A DNA stretch of 33,921 nucleotides from an uncultured Ruminococcus sp. (GCA_902772845.1 CACYCI010000057.1:1-33921), one strand, 5' to 3'; shown: positions 1 to 7,670, counted from the stretch's first letter. Notes: generated from the sequence alone by a model not told the origin. Numbers and translations are program-made.

Positions 1-1340
1 CGGCGTTTTTGTGCTCCATGATAATGGTGCCTTTCATGCAGATGAGCGGAAATCAGATGCGCCTTGTATTCGCTGTCGGCGCTATGACGGTATCCGATAT
101 AGTCTTTGATCTTTTGAACGTAATGGTCTTTCACGGCGGCACGCTGGGGATGGGGCTTGCTTCAAGTCTCAGCTATTATATCGCCTTTATCATCGGAGGC
201 GCGTATTTCTTAAAAAAGAACTGTATGTTCCGCTTCAAATTGAAAGGGATCACCAAAAAAGTCTGCGGCGGTATAATAAAAAACGGCATACCTACTTTGC
301 TCAATCAGATCACTCTGGTGATGCTTGTATTTCTGTTCAACAAGCTGCTGGTCGACGTCGGAGGCAACCTTTCCGTCGCGTCGTATTCGGTCATTTCCAC
401 GGTCGCCAATATATGCTATTGCTTCGGCAGCGGTATCGGATCGGTCGCGCTTATGCTGGCGGCGCTTTTCCATAGCGACGAGGACCGCCAGGCGCTGCAG
501 ACCGTTGTAAGGACCATGACGCTGCAAGCGCTCATAATAGACACGGCCGTCGTCGCCGCGGTACTGCTCGCAGCGCCGCTGCTTGTCGATCTGTTCCTCA
601 CCGATAACGTTCAGGCGCGAGATATGGCGATAGTCGGTTTGCGCCTGTTTGCGATCTCGCTTGTCCCCAGCGCGCTGAACACCGCCTTTAAGAATTATTA
701 TCAGGGGATCGGCCGTGTCAAACTCACCGAAATCATTTCGGTGCTGCAAAGTTTCGTTTTCGCCGCTGCTTTTGCGGTCGTCATGACTCGGTTTATCGGG
801 ACAAACGGCGTTTGGCTTTCCTGGGCTTTCGGCGAATCCGCAACGCTGCTGTTCATTTCCGCCGTCGTGTGGAAACGCAACGCAAAGTTCACCTTGGCTG
901 CAAAGGCGTATGCTCTGCTGCCCGATGATCTGGGCGCTGCGCCCGGGGACTGCCTCGACGTTTCGGTCCGCTCTGCGGAAGAAGTTGTCGAAGCGTCGCA
1001 GGCGGCCGAAGAATTCTGTCTGAGCCACAAAGCGACCGTGCGCGACAGCAAGGTCATATCGCTCTGCGTTGAGGAAATGGCGAACAATATAGTAGATCAC
1101 GGCTTTGCAAAGGACCGCAGGAAAGATCACGTTATAGAGATCCGTCTTATGTTCAAAGAAAACAAGCGTTTGCTCCGCATACGCGATAACTGCGTGAACT
1201 TTGACCCTGTCGCCTATATGGATATGCATAAGACTGACGATCCCACCGTGCATATCGGTATACGTCTTGTCATGAAGATGGTGAAAGACGCCAACTATGT
1301 TTGCTCGCTCGGGCTGAATAACCTTACGCTCGTTCTGTGA
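1..1340 (+). CDS. MATE-type transporter fused to C-terminal RsbW-like ATPase domain (5' partial)
   Basis: The reading frame is open from the first base, so the start lies upstream of the window. The N-terminal two thirds of the visible protein is a run of hydrophobic helices typical of the MATE/polysaccharide-flippase fold. It is followed by a soluble domain of about 130 residues that looks like an anti-sigma-factor serine kinase of the HATPase_c_2 type. The N box reads EEMANNIVDHGF, the G1 region reads RDNCVNFDP, and the G2-like region is HIGIRLVMKM. In RsbW/SpoIIAB proteins these residues bind ATP and phosphorylate a STAS partner. A STAS gene lies two genes downstream, which suggests partner switching that reads or controls transport. 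The fusion is visible in the sequence; substrate and function are unknown. Confidence 0.85.
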   Translation, partial: AFLCSMIMVPFMQMSGNQMRLVFAVGAMTVSDIVFDLLNVMVFHGGTLGMGLASSLSYYIAFIIGGAYFLKKNCMFRFKLKGITKKVCGGIIKNGIPTLLNQITLVMLVFLFNKLLVDVGGNLSVASYSVISTVANICYCFGSGIGSVALMLAALFHSDEDRQALQTVVRTMTLQALIIDTAVVAAVLLAAPLLVDLFLTDNVQARDMAIVGLRLFAISLVPSALNTAFKNYYQGIGRVKLTEIISVLQSFVFAAAFAVVMTRFIGTNGVWLSWAFGESATLLFISAVVWKRNAKFTLAAKAYALLPDDLGAAPGDCLDVSVRSAEEVVEASQAAEEFCLSHKATVRDSKVISLCVEEMANNIVDHGFAKDRRKDHVIEIRLMFKENKRLLRIRDNCVNFDPVAYMDMHKTDDPTVHIGIRLVMKMVKDANYVCSLGLNNLTLVL

Positions 1341-1362
1341 GCGCGTATAAAGGACCACGTAC

Positions 1363-2232
1363 ATGAATAATCCAAAAATAATCGATATGCATATGCATAC
1401 AAGCGTATCCGACGGCACCGATACGCCCGAACAGATCGTCGGGCGCGTAAAAGAAGCCGGGATCGGGTTGTTTTCAATAACCGACCACGATGCGGTCAAG
1501 GGCTGCAAAACCGTACTCGGGATTTTGCAAAACGGCGACCCCGCGTTCGTTACGGGCGTCGAGTTTTCCTGCAAGGACGAAAAGGGAAGATACCATATTC
1601 TCGGCTACGGTTACGATACGGATGCGGAAGCGATCGTGGCGATCACCCGAAAAGGGCATGCTTTGCGCTTGGAAAAACTGCAAAAGCGGCTCGACTACCT
1701 CAAAAGCGAATTCGGCTTTTCGTTTTCGGGCGAGGACGTTTCTGCGCTGTTTTCGCTCGACAACCCGGGAAAACCGCATGTGGCGAACCTTATGGTCAGA
1801 TACGGGTACGCACCTTCCAAAGAGGAAGCGATCACGCGTTATATCAACGGGTTCCGCGCAGGCGACGCATACGTCCGCCCGGAGGAAGCGATCGATGCGA
1901 TCACAAGCTCCGGCGGGATCCCCGTGCTGGCGCACCCCTCATACGGACGCGGTGATGAGCTTATACTCGGCGATGAAATGGATTCGCGTCTCCGCCGCCT
2001 GATCGGCTTCGGTCTGTTGGGCGTTGAAGCGTTTTATTCCGGCTTTACGCCCAGACTGCAAAAAGAAATGCTCGGTTTTGCCGGCAAATACGGGCTGTAC
2101 GTCACCGCCGGCAGCGACTACCACGGGAAAAACAAGCTTGTACGCCTTGCGGATACGAATCTCCCGGACGAAAGCGAATATCCGCAGGGACTGATCCGGT
2201 TCATGAACGAAGTCAAAATAAGTCAGCCGTAG
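1363..2232 (+). CDS. PHP-domain phosphoesterase (TrpH/RNase AM-like)
   Basis: This 289-residue protein belongs to the PHP metallo-phosphoesterase family. The first metal motif, HMHTSVSDGTD, starts at His10, with ITDHD around residues 39-43, Glu67 in GVEFSC, LAHPSY near residue 190 and a closing GSDYHG motif. Together these give the His/Asp/Glu set that binds two or three metals. Relatives hydrolyse 3',5'-nucleotide bisphosphates or trim short RNA 5' ends; the substrate here cannot be told from sequence. The start is supported by AAAGGA about 10 bases upstream. It begins 22 bases after the MATE fusion gene and is probably cotranscribed with it and with the STAS gene. Confidence 0.85.
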   Translation: MNNPKIIDMHMHTSVSDGTDTPEQIVGRVKEAGIGLFSITDHDAVKGCKTVLGILQNGDPAFVTGVEFSCKDEKGRYHILGYGYDTDAEAIVAITRKGHALRLEKLQKRLDYLKSEFGFSFSGEDVSALFSLDNPGKPHVANLMVRYGYAPSKEEAITRYINGFRAGDAYVRPEEAIDAITSSGGIPVLAHPSYGRGDELILGDEMDSRLRRLIGFGLLGVEAFYSGFTPRLQKEMLGFAGKYGLYVTAGSDYHGKNKLVRLADTNLPDESEYPQGLIRFMNEVKISQP

Positions 2233-2305
2233 TTTTTCGGGCGGAAGATATGCAGATCTTTTTCCGCACGGCTGCCGTAAATATAAAATGTTGGAGGAAT
2301 CAATT

Positions 2306-2605
2306 ATGCTTAACATCGAAAAAACAAATAACGGCGGAGCTCTTGTCGTATCCCTTGACGGAAGACTTGACACCATTACCGCGCCGCAGCTCGAACAGGA
2401 ACTCGGCGCTTCTCTCGAAGGCGTCACCGCGTTGACGTTCGATATGGAAAAACTTGATTATATATCCTCTGCCGGACTGCGTGTGCTGCTTTCCGCGCAA
2501 AAGAGGATGAACTCGCAGGGGAGTATGAAAGTGACGCACGTCTGCGAAACTGTCATGGAGATTTTCGAAGTCACGGGCTTTACGGACATACTCACGATCG
2601 AATGA
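2306..2605 (+). CDS. STAS-domain anti-sigma factor antagonist
   Basis: This 99-residue protein is a single STAS domain of the SpoIIAA/RsbV type. The motif DYISSAGLRVLL (residues 51-62) contains the serine pair (Ser54/Ser55) where the phosphorylated serine of this family sits. An in-frame ATG at 2288 lies upstream of the ribosome binding site GGAGG (2293-2297), so the ATG at 2306, eight bases after it, is taken as the start. The likely partner is the RsbW-like domain on the MATE fusion protein two genes upstream, because no free RsbW kinase or sigma factor gene is visible here. A terminator follows at 2666. The family call is firm; the partner is inferred. Confidence 0.9.
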   Translation: MLNIEKTNNGGALVVSLDGRLDTITAPQLEQELGASLEGVTALTFDMEKLDYISSAGLRVLLSAQKRMNSQGSMKVTHVCETVMEIFEVTGFTDILTIE

Positions 2606-2665
2606 TATAACAGCCCAAAACTCCTTGCAAACAAAGTGACTTCGAGCATTTTCGGGCAAAAAAAG

Positions 2666-2692
2666 AATCCGGGCTGAAAAGTCCGGATTTTT
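2666..2692 (+). terminator. Intrinsic terminator after the STAS gene
   Basis: AATCCGG (2666-2672) pairs with CCGGATT (2683-2689) and is followed by a T run. It ends the MATE-ATPase / PHP / STAS operon. Confidence 0.8.
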
Positions 2693-2752
2693 GACCGTGG
2701 CGGTCAATTTACATGCACTTTTATAACGCCAAACCGGAAATTGTGCTTCCGA

Positions 2753-3034
2753 TCAACCGCCGGGACGATGGCCTTCTTCGCATTTGACAGCAATGCCGTT
2801 TTCATCAAAGAAGATGAAAAACAATAATTCTTCTTTTATTGAATAACCGCACCGGCAATTCCTGTAAAGACCATCTTGGCTCGCGGGCATGGTTATACAA
2901 TCAAATTGACCATAGATTTCAATTATTTGATCAGAGGTCTTTCCAATAATATCTTTCTCCCGATATCTACCGCTGCAACCGGAGGAAAAGCATAAAATCG
3001 AGAAGCACAAGAGTAATAGTATTGCTTTCTTCAT
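2753..3034 (-). CDS. Small secreted lipoprotein, function unknown
   Basis: This 93-residue protein starts with two lysines and a hydrophobic stretch that ends in FSSGC, a loose lipobox with Cys20 as the likely lipidated residue. The mature part is short and contains DIIGKTSDQIIEIYGQFD, which recalls the helical start of SmpA/BamE-like small lipoproteins, then an RCGY motif and a conserved-looking GHRPGG tail. The start has a good site (AGGGAG about 9 bases upstream) and its own promoter. The gene is clearly more AT-rich than its neighbours and lies alone between a terminator and a repeat region, which could mean a separate origin. The function is unknown. Confidence 0.7.
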   Translation of the reverse strand: MKKAILLLLCFSILCFSSGCSGRYREKDIIGKTSDQIIEIYGQFDCITMPASQDGLYRNCRCGYSIKEELLFFIFFDENGIAVKCEEGHRPGG

Positions 3035-3072
3035 TTATTCATTCTCCCTATAAGTCCCGATTTGTTGAACTC

Positions 3073-3102
3073 ATTATATCATAAAAATTGTGAATATTTC
3101 AA
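3073..3102 (-). promoter_or_regulatory. Promoter of the small lipoprotein gene
   Basis: On the minus strand TTGAAA (3097-3102) and TATAAT (3073-3078) are separated by 18 bases, about 40 bases ahead of the lipoprotein start. Confidence 0.7.
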
Positions 3103-3211
3103 CTCAGACCGCTCTCTTTCGATCTGTTGACCGAGGCAAAGGCGGCGGTTTGTCCGCTTTCGGATATATGACAGCATATACGTGGGAATAGATCAAGGGA
3201 AACGGGAAAAA

Positions 3212-3378
3212 GTGAAATCGCGACTAACGTCGCGGTGAAATCCGGGCAGTGCCCGGATGAAATCGTCGCTTCGCTCCCGGTGAAATTAAATCCGTCCTCT
3301 TTATCCCGCACGACAGTGCAGATTTCATCGCGCAGCGATTTCATCCGCAAAGTGGACTTGTCCCGTCCGTAAGGACGG
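3212..3378. repeat. Array of small hairpins separated by TGAAAT / ATTTCA units
   Basis: TGAAAT recurs at 3213, 3236, 3258 and 3281, a period of 22-23 bases. The spacers include perfect hairpins: CGCGAC-TAAC-GTCGCG (3219-3234) and a 7-bp stem at 3241-3257. Downstream the unit appears inverted as ATTTCA at 3322 and 3338, again next to short stems (3308-3319, 3327-3339, 3344-3356), and the array ends with CCGTCC-GTAA-GGACGG (3363-3378). The whole stretch between the lipoprotein promoter and the tRNA terminator holds no credible gene. It looks like a modular non-coding repeat element; its function is unknown. Confidence 0.65.
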
Positions 3379-3386
3379 ATTCAGTT

Positions 3387-3417
3387 GAAAAAGGACTTGC
3401 ATTGCAAGTCCTTTTTC
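3387..3417 (-). terminator. Terminator of tRNA-Pro
   Basis: A perfect 14-bp stem (3387-3400 with 3404-3417) with a 3-base loop and A/T-rich ends sits directly after the tRNA 3' end. It could work in both directions. Confidence 0.85.
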
Positions 3418-3494
3418 TGGTCGGAGCGAGAGGATTTGAACCTCCGGCCTCTTGGTCCCGAACCAAGCGCTCTACCAAGCTGAGCCACGCCCCG
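3418..3494 (-). tRNA. tRNA-Pro (anticodon CGG)
   Basis: The minus strand folds into a full cloverleaf. The 7-bp acceptor stem has one G-U pair, the D arm contains AGCTTGGTA, and the anticodon stem CTTGG/CCAAG has loop TTCGGGA (anticodon CGG at 3458-3460). The variable loop has 5 bases, the T loop is TTCAAAT, and the CCA end is encoded (3418-3420). It reads the proline codon CCG. It has its own consensus promoter, located in the end of birA, and a strong terminator directly after the CCA. Confidence 0.97.
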
Positions 3495-3530
3495 ACGATA
3501 GATATACTCACTTTTTTTGAAAGCTTTGTA

Positions 3531-3559
3531 AGTATATCACATTAAATCTGATTTGTCAA
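3531..3559 (-). promoter_or_regulatory. Promoter of tRNA-Pro, overlapping the birA stop codon
   Basis: On the minus strand TTGACA (3554-3559) and TATACT (3531-3536) are 17 bases apart, a near-consensus sigma-A promoter. The TGA stop codon of birA (3556-3558) is part of the -35 box. The expected RNA start is near 3524, about 30 bases ahead of the tRNA. Confidence 0.85.
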
Positions 3560-4557
3560 GGATTTTCTGGATTTTGCGTTTCGGCGCTTTTCACGCTTAT
3601 TTCGCCGGAATTCAATGTCATCGTTTTGCCGTCTTCAAGGCGGACGACGAGCTCGAAATCTTTGTTTATGCGTTCGGCGATCCCGCGGTAAACCACGCCT
3701 CCGCGTTCGAATTCTACCGGCTTTTTAAGGAAGAAGCAGCGCTTTTTATAATCGTTGTAATATTCGCGGTACGAAAGGCATTCGCAATAATCCTTAAGTG
3801 TGTTCAGCACTTCTCCCGCGACTTTGCAGCGGAGTTCTTTGTTTTCCTGCGTCATTGCAGAGGCGGCAATGTCCCTGATCTCGGCAGGGAAGCCGTCTTT
3901 CGGCGGGAGCAGATTTATGCCTATGCCGAGCACAACGTATTCAAGGCAAGTTTTTCCGGGGAGCAAAGATGATTCCGCAAGTATGCCGCAGACCTTTTTG
4001 CCTCCGGTGTAAACGTCGTTTACCCATTTGATACTTGTCTTGATTTTGCATACTTTCTCCAGCGACTTGGCTACGGCGACCGCCGCCGCCGCGGTGAGCA
4101 GTACGGCGTCCTTTGCCGCTATGGCGGGGCGGAGCACGATGCTCATATAAAGCCCGGTATCGGCGGGGGAAAAGAAAGTGTGGTCGTTTCTGCCTCGGCC
4201 GGCAGTCTGTTCGCGCGCTATGATGACAGTCCATTCCGCGCAGCCGCTTTCTGCAAAAAGCTTGCCCATATCGTTTGTTGAACCTACGGAATCGCGCAAT
4301 ACTATACTTATATCCTTCAGTTCCGGTACAAGATAGCTGCGAACGAGCGATTCACTGATGATATCCGCGCCGCTGCCGAGACGGTAACCGCAGTTCTGCA
4401 CCGCTTCTATGTTAAACCCGTCTTTGCGCAGACTTGTAATGGCTTTCCATATATAAGTGCGCGTGCAGCCGGTAGACTCAGCGACGCGCTGACCGCTTAC
4501 CCAGTCTCCCTGCGCAAGCAGATCGAGCAGCTGTTGCTTGATTTCTTTCAGTGACAT
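3556..4557 (-). CDS. birA: Biotin-protein ligase / biotin operon repressor BirA
   Basis: This 333-residue protein attaches biotin to carboxylase carrier proteins through biotinyl-5'-AMP. Residues 1-62 form a winged helix of the HTH_11 type, so this is the regulatory, DNA-binding form. The catalytic domain shows GRGRND at 120-125 followed by FFSP and LYMSIVLRP, then KWVND at 177-181 with the ligase lysine and asparagine. A short BPL_C-type domain closes the protein. The length matches bifunctional Firmicute BirA. It has its own promoter, and its end overlaps the promoter of tRNA-Pro. No biotin synthesis genes are in view. The promoter region carries an inverted repeat that could be an autoregulatory site. 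Confidence 0.95.
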   Translation of the reverse strand: MSLKEIKQQLLDLLAQGDWVSGQRVAESTGCTRTYIWKAITSLRKDGFNIEAVQNCGYRLGSGADIISESLVRSYLVPELKDISIVLRDSVGSTNDMGKLFAESGCAEWTVIIAREQTAGRGRNDHTFFSPADTGLYMSIVLRPAIAAKDAVLLTAAAAVAVAKSLEKVCKIKTSIKWVNDVYTGGKKVCGILAESSLLPGKTCLEYVVLGIGINLLPPKDGFPAEIRDIAASAMTQENKELRCKVAGEVLNTLKDYCECLSYREYYNDYKKRCFFLKKPVEFERGGVVYRGIAERINKDFELVVRLEDGKTMTLNSGEISVKSAETQNPENP

Positions 4558-4567
4558 AACGATGAGA

Positions 4568-4621
4568 CCCCCGTTCCGGGGGATATCATACCATAACGGA
4601 ACTGAATTGTCAACAGTTATG
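4568..4621 (-). promoter_or_regulatory. birA promoter with inverted repeats (possible operator)
   Basis: On the minus strand TTGACA (4608-4613) and TATGAT (4585-4590) are 17 bases apart. CATAAC (4592-4597) and GTTATG (4616-4621) form an inverted repeat with an 18-base gap across the promoter; the half-site layout resembles BirA sites (TAAC...GTTA). A GC hairpin, CCCCCG-TTC-CGGGGG (4568-4582), covers the expected RNA start. The promoter is clear; the operator role is inferred. Confidence 0.6.
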
Positions 4622-4650
4622 TTTTTGTGAATAGAATTTGTAAAAATATG

Positions 4651-4679
4651 TTGATTTTCGGAAAGCGTTGTGGTATATT
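4651..4679 (+). promoter_or_regulatory. Promoter of the phosphofructokinase gene
   Basis: TTGATT (4651-4656) and TATATT (4674-4679) are separated by 17 bases, 33 bases ahead of the ATG. It is arranged back to back with the birA promoter. Confidence 0.75.
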
Positions 4680-4712
4680 AAACTGAACGAATTTGAAAGG
4701 AAGTAATTTTTC

Positions 4713-5963
4713 ATGAAAGAACTCAAAGGCGCATGCATCATCGGTCAGTCCGGCGGCCCCACCTCCGCCATCAACGCTTCGGCGTACGGCGCTATAAAAG
4801 CCGCTCTCGACAATCCCTCCGTAACCAAGGTATACGGCGCTCTCAACGGTATAAAGGGCGTACTCAACGATAATCTCATAGATATGGGGCTCGAAGATCC
4901 TAACGAGCTCGCGTATATGAAATATACCCCTTCTTCCGCGCTCGGCTCTTGCCGTTACAAGCTCAAAGCTCCCGAAGTCGACGACACCGACTATAAACGC
5001 ATACTCGAAATATTCAAAAAATACAACGTACGCTATTTCTTCTACAACGGCGGCAACGATTCCATGGATACCTGCAACAAGATATCCAAGTTCATGCTCG
5101 CAAACGGTTACGAATGCCGCGTTATGGGCATTCCCAAGACTATAGATAACGACCTCTTCGGCACAGACCATTGCCCCGGCTACGCTTCCGCCGCTAAATA
5201 TATTGCCACCTCGCTTATGGAAATATATCACGACGCCCGCGTTTACGATACCGGTATGATCACCGTCGTTGAGATCATGGGCAGGAACGCCGGCTGGCTC
5301 ACCGCCGCCGCCTCGCTCGCTTCCTACAAGGGCTGCGGCCCCGACCTCATCTATTGCCCGGAAAACGAATTCGATCTCGAATCATGCATGGCTAAGATCA
5401 AAGATATATATGCCCGCACCGGCAAGTGCATCGTCGCGGTATCCGAAGGAATAAAAGACAAAAACGGCAAATACATTTCCGAATACGGCAACGATCTTTC
5501 CAATGCCAAGGACGGTTTCGGTCACGCTCAGCTCGGCGGTCTCGCTTCCTATCTTGCCAACTATATCAAGGCCCAGACCGGCGCAAAGGTCAGGGGAATA
5601 GAGCTTTCGCTCCTTCAGCGCTGCGCCGCTCACTGCGCTTCGCAGACCGATATCGACGAATCCTACGCCGCCGGCCGTGCCGCAGTCGAATACGCTGTCG
5701 AAGGCATCACAGACAAAATGGTCGGGTTCGAACGCTCTTACGAAAACGGCAAATACGTCTGCAACATCAAGCTGTTCGACCTCACTTCCGTTGCCAATAC
5801 CGAAAAGAAGGTTCCGGATGAATGGTTCAACGCCGAAAAAGACGGACTCAACGAAAAATTCGTCGAATACGCGCTGCCCCTCATCCAGGGCGAGACCAAA
5901 CTCGTTAAAGAAGACGGGCTTCCCAGGTTCGTGCATCTCAAAAAAGTCAGAGCTACCGTATAA
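4713..5963 (+). CDS. 6-phosphofructokinase, pyrophosphate-dependent type
   Basis: This 416-residue enzyme phosphorylates fructose 6-phosphate in glycolysis. The N-terminal GQSGGPTSAINAS loop, PKTIDND at 141-147 and MGRNAGW at 189-195 are the substrate and phosphate sites. A lysine instead of glycine before TIDND is the mark of PPi-using enzymes. The phosphate-donor loop reads GGNDS at 113-117, where PPi enzymes usually have GGDD and ATP enzymes GGDG. The second position thus keeps the Asp that blocks ATP, while the first Asp is Asn. PPi use is the best guess, but the Asn makes it less certain. AAAGGAAG precedes the ATG, and the gene is monocistronic with its own terminator. Confidence 0.9.
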   Translation: MKELKGACIIGQSGGPTSAINASAYGAIKAALDNPSVTKVYGALNGIKGVLNDNLIDMGLEDPNELAYMKYTPSSALGSCRYKLKAPEVDDTDYKRILEIFKKYNVRYFFYNGGNDSMDTCNKISKFMLANGYECRVMGIPKTIDNDLFGTDHCPGYASAAKYIATSLMEIYHDARVYDTGMITVVEIMGRNAGWLTAAASLASYKGCGPDLIYCPENEFDLESCMAKIKDIYARTGKCIVAVSEGIKDKNGKYISEYGNDLSNAKDGFGHAQLGGLASYLANYIKAQTGAKVRGIELSLLQRCAAHCASQTDIDESYAAGRAAVEYAVEGITDKMVGFERSYENGKYVCNIKLFDLTSVANTEKKVPDEWFNAEKDGLNEKFVEYALPLIQGETKLVKEDGLPRFVHLKKVRATV

Positions 5964-5974
5964 TAAACTATCCG

Positions 5975-6014
5975 GCGCCCGAACGCTTATAATGCGTCCG
6001 GGCGCGGTTTTTTT
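5975..6014 (+). terminator. Terminator after phosphofructokinase
   Basis: GCGCCCG (5975-5981) pairs with CGGGCGC (5999-6005), with inner ACGC/GCGT pairing, and is followed by seven T (6008-6014). Confidence 0.9.
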
Positions 6015-6049
6015 GCACTGCATATAATTGCTTTGATACGTTTTTTCTA

Positions 6050-6077
6050 TTGACATTTAAGCGTTTTGTGCTATAAT
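6050..6077 (+). promoter_or_regulatory. Promoter of the solute-binding lipoprotein / aldolase unit
   Basis: TTGACA (6050-6055) and TATAAT (6072-6077) have perfect consensus boxes with a 16-base spacer. AAGGAGG follows just before the ATG at 6109. No other good promoter is seen ahead of the aldolase, so this one probably serves both. Confidence 0.85.
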
Positions 6078-6108
6078 TATATCAATAAATATACAAGGAG
6101 GACCTTAT

Positions 6109-7629
6109 ATGAAATCATTCAGAATAGTTTCGATCCTTCTCGCGCTTCTGCTCGTTGCCTGTCTCGCCGTATCTTGCGGCAGCAACGGTCAGGATCCTTC
6201 TTCGCCTTCATCCCCCTCCGGCACTTCGGATCCCGCTTCGGCAGAAGATTCTTCCGTTTCGGAATCGGAATCGTCCGAAGAAGTCTCCCGCGGACCTCTC
6301 GATCATCTTGATGATCTTGCGCTCAACGGCGATACCATAACCTTCCTTGTCGAAAACGGCTCGCTGGGTTATCCTTCCGTTGAGATAATGCCCAACGAAG
6401 AAAACGGCGCCGAGATCGCCGGCTCCGTTCTCGTAAGGAACAACCTTGTAGAAGAAAAACTCGGTTGCACCATAGCTGAAAGACGTACCGATAATATGGC
6501 GAGCGAGCTGCGCACGGCGGCTTCCGACACGCCTGATTTCGATATTGCCTGCCCGTATATGACGACCGGCGCTCCCCTTATAATGGAAGATCTCTTCTAC
6601 GATCTTTATCAGTTCAAGGATATTATCAATTTCGACGCTCCTTATTGGGATCAGAACGCTGACGCCGACCTTTCTTTCGGCGACAAGCTTTATATGACGA
6701 CCGGCGATTTCTCGCTTCTCACCATGGACGTGACCCACTGCATGATCTTCAACAAGAACGTGCTTGCCAACAGCGGTCTGGAAAGCCCTTATCAGCTCGT
6801 TGAAGACGGCAAATGGACTATGGACAAAATGCTCGAAATGGCCCGCCAGGTCACTCAGGAAAGCGACGGAGTCGACGGCATCACTTATAAAGACACCATC
6901 GGGCTGTTCATCAACTGGAACTACTCTAACTCGCTGTATATCGGCTCCGGTGAAAAATTCGTCAAGAAAAACGCTGCCGGCATACCTGAGCTTGCCTTCT
7001 CGGGTGAAAGACAGATCGACGTCACCAGAAAGATATTCGATATTTTCCACGACGATAAAGTCATTTACGACGAAGGTTTCAACACACAAGCCATATCCGA
7101 CGGGTTCAAAAACTGCTACTGGGCAGCTCGCGACAGACTCGGCAACGACGGTGCTCTGTTCGTCACCATCTCGCTTTCCGACGTTTTGAATCTCGCTGAT
7201 TACGACTGCAACTTCGGTATGCTCATCACCCCCAAATATACCGAAGATCAGGAGAGATATTATTCTTACATTTCCGTTATAAAAGCCACCGGCTGCGTCA
7301 TCCCCGTGGGCAACGATAATCCCGAAAAAGCCGCGCTCATGCTCGAAGCTCTCAATGCCGCTTCAACCGCAACAGTCAAGTTCGACTATTACGAAAGGAT
7401 CTTCAAGGTTCAAAAAGCCAGAGATCAGGAAGACAGCGATATGCTCGACCGTATCTTTGCAAGCCGTGTTTACGATATCGGCTCTATATTCAACTGGGGC
7501 AACGCACGCGATTTTATCGCCAATGTCGCCAACGGCGCCTCTTTCGATTACGTTTCCTCGCTCGAATCCGCACAAGGCAGAATGGAGACCGAAATGCAGG
7601 ATACCGTTGATTATTTCAATGGCAACTGA
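6109..7629 (+). CDS. Extracellular solute-binding-like lipoprotein
   Basis: This 506-residue protein has a lipoprotein signal sequence (residues 1-23, Cys23 the likely lipid site in LAVSC) and a Ser/Pro/Glu-rich linker (about 25-62). The rest resembles family 1 sugar-binding proteins of ABC importers. No permease or ATPase genes lie next to it. It is a distant paralogue of the lipoprotein at 27625: both have a Y/W-rich segment (APYWDQNAD; DPWWDARCM there) and a late motif DMLDRIFASRVYDIGSI (DMLDLIFRSRFYDLGSI there). Aldolase starts 41 bases after it, an unusual pairing. The substrate is unknown; it may use a distant permease or only bind glycans at the surface. Confidence 0.8.
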   Translation: MKSFRIVSILLALLLVACLAVSCGSNGQDPSSPSSPSGTSDPASAEDSSVSESESSEEVSRGPLDHLDDLALNGDTITFLVENGSLGYPSVEIMPNEENGAEIAGSVLVRNNLVEEKLGCTIAERRTDNMASELRTAASDTPDFDIACPYMTTGAPLIMEDLFYDLYQFKDIINFDAPYWDQNADADLSFGDKLYMTTGDFSLLTMDVTHCMIFNKNVLANSGLESPYQLVEDGKWTMDKMLEMARQVTQESDGVDGITYKDTIGLFINWNYSNSLYIGSGEKFVKKNAAGIPELAFSGERQIDVTRKIFDIFHDDKVIYDEGFNTQAISDGFKNCYWAARDRLGNDGALFVTISLSDVLNLADYDCNFGMLITPKYTEDQERYYSYISVIKATGCVIPVGNDNPEKAALMLEALNAASTATVKFDYYERIFKVQKARDQEDSDMLDRIFASRVYDIGSIFNWGNARDFIANVANGASFDYVSSLESAQGRMETEMQDTVDYFNGN

Positions 7630-7670
7630 TATCAGCTATCAATTTTAAAAATAGAACAGGAGAACAAACA

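Noticed and set aside
210-1574. 454-aa open frame antisense to the MATE fusion and PHP genes
   Set aside because: It crosses two real genes, has no ribosome site, and its composition (Arg/His-rich) is typical of a shadow frame.
2233-2305. Terminator or promoter between the PHP and STAS genes
   Set aside because: Only a weak 6-bp stem (GCGGAA/TTCCGC) and no paired -35/-10 boxes were found; the genes are treated as one operon.
3099-3350. 83-aa open frame on the minus strand in the hairpin array
   Set aside because: It lies wholly within the repeat and hairpin region, has no ribosome site, and its protein follows the repeat units; it is a by-product of the array.
3212-3378. Regular repeat-spacer look suggesting a CRISPR array
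   Set aside because: The constant unit is only 6-8 bases, the spacers are self-complementary, and no cas genes are present.
3418-3494. tRNA-Pro as attachment site of the phage cassette
   Set aside because: It is about 8 kb from the cassette with host genes between, and no copy of its 3' end was found at either cassette boundary.
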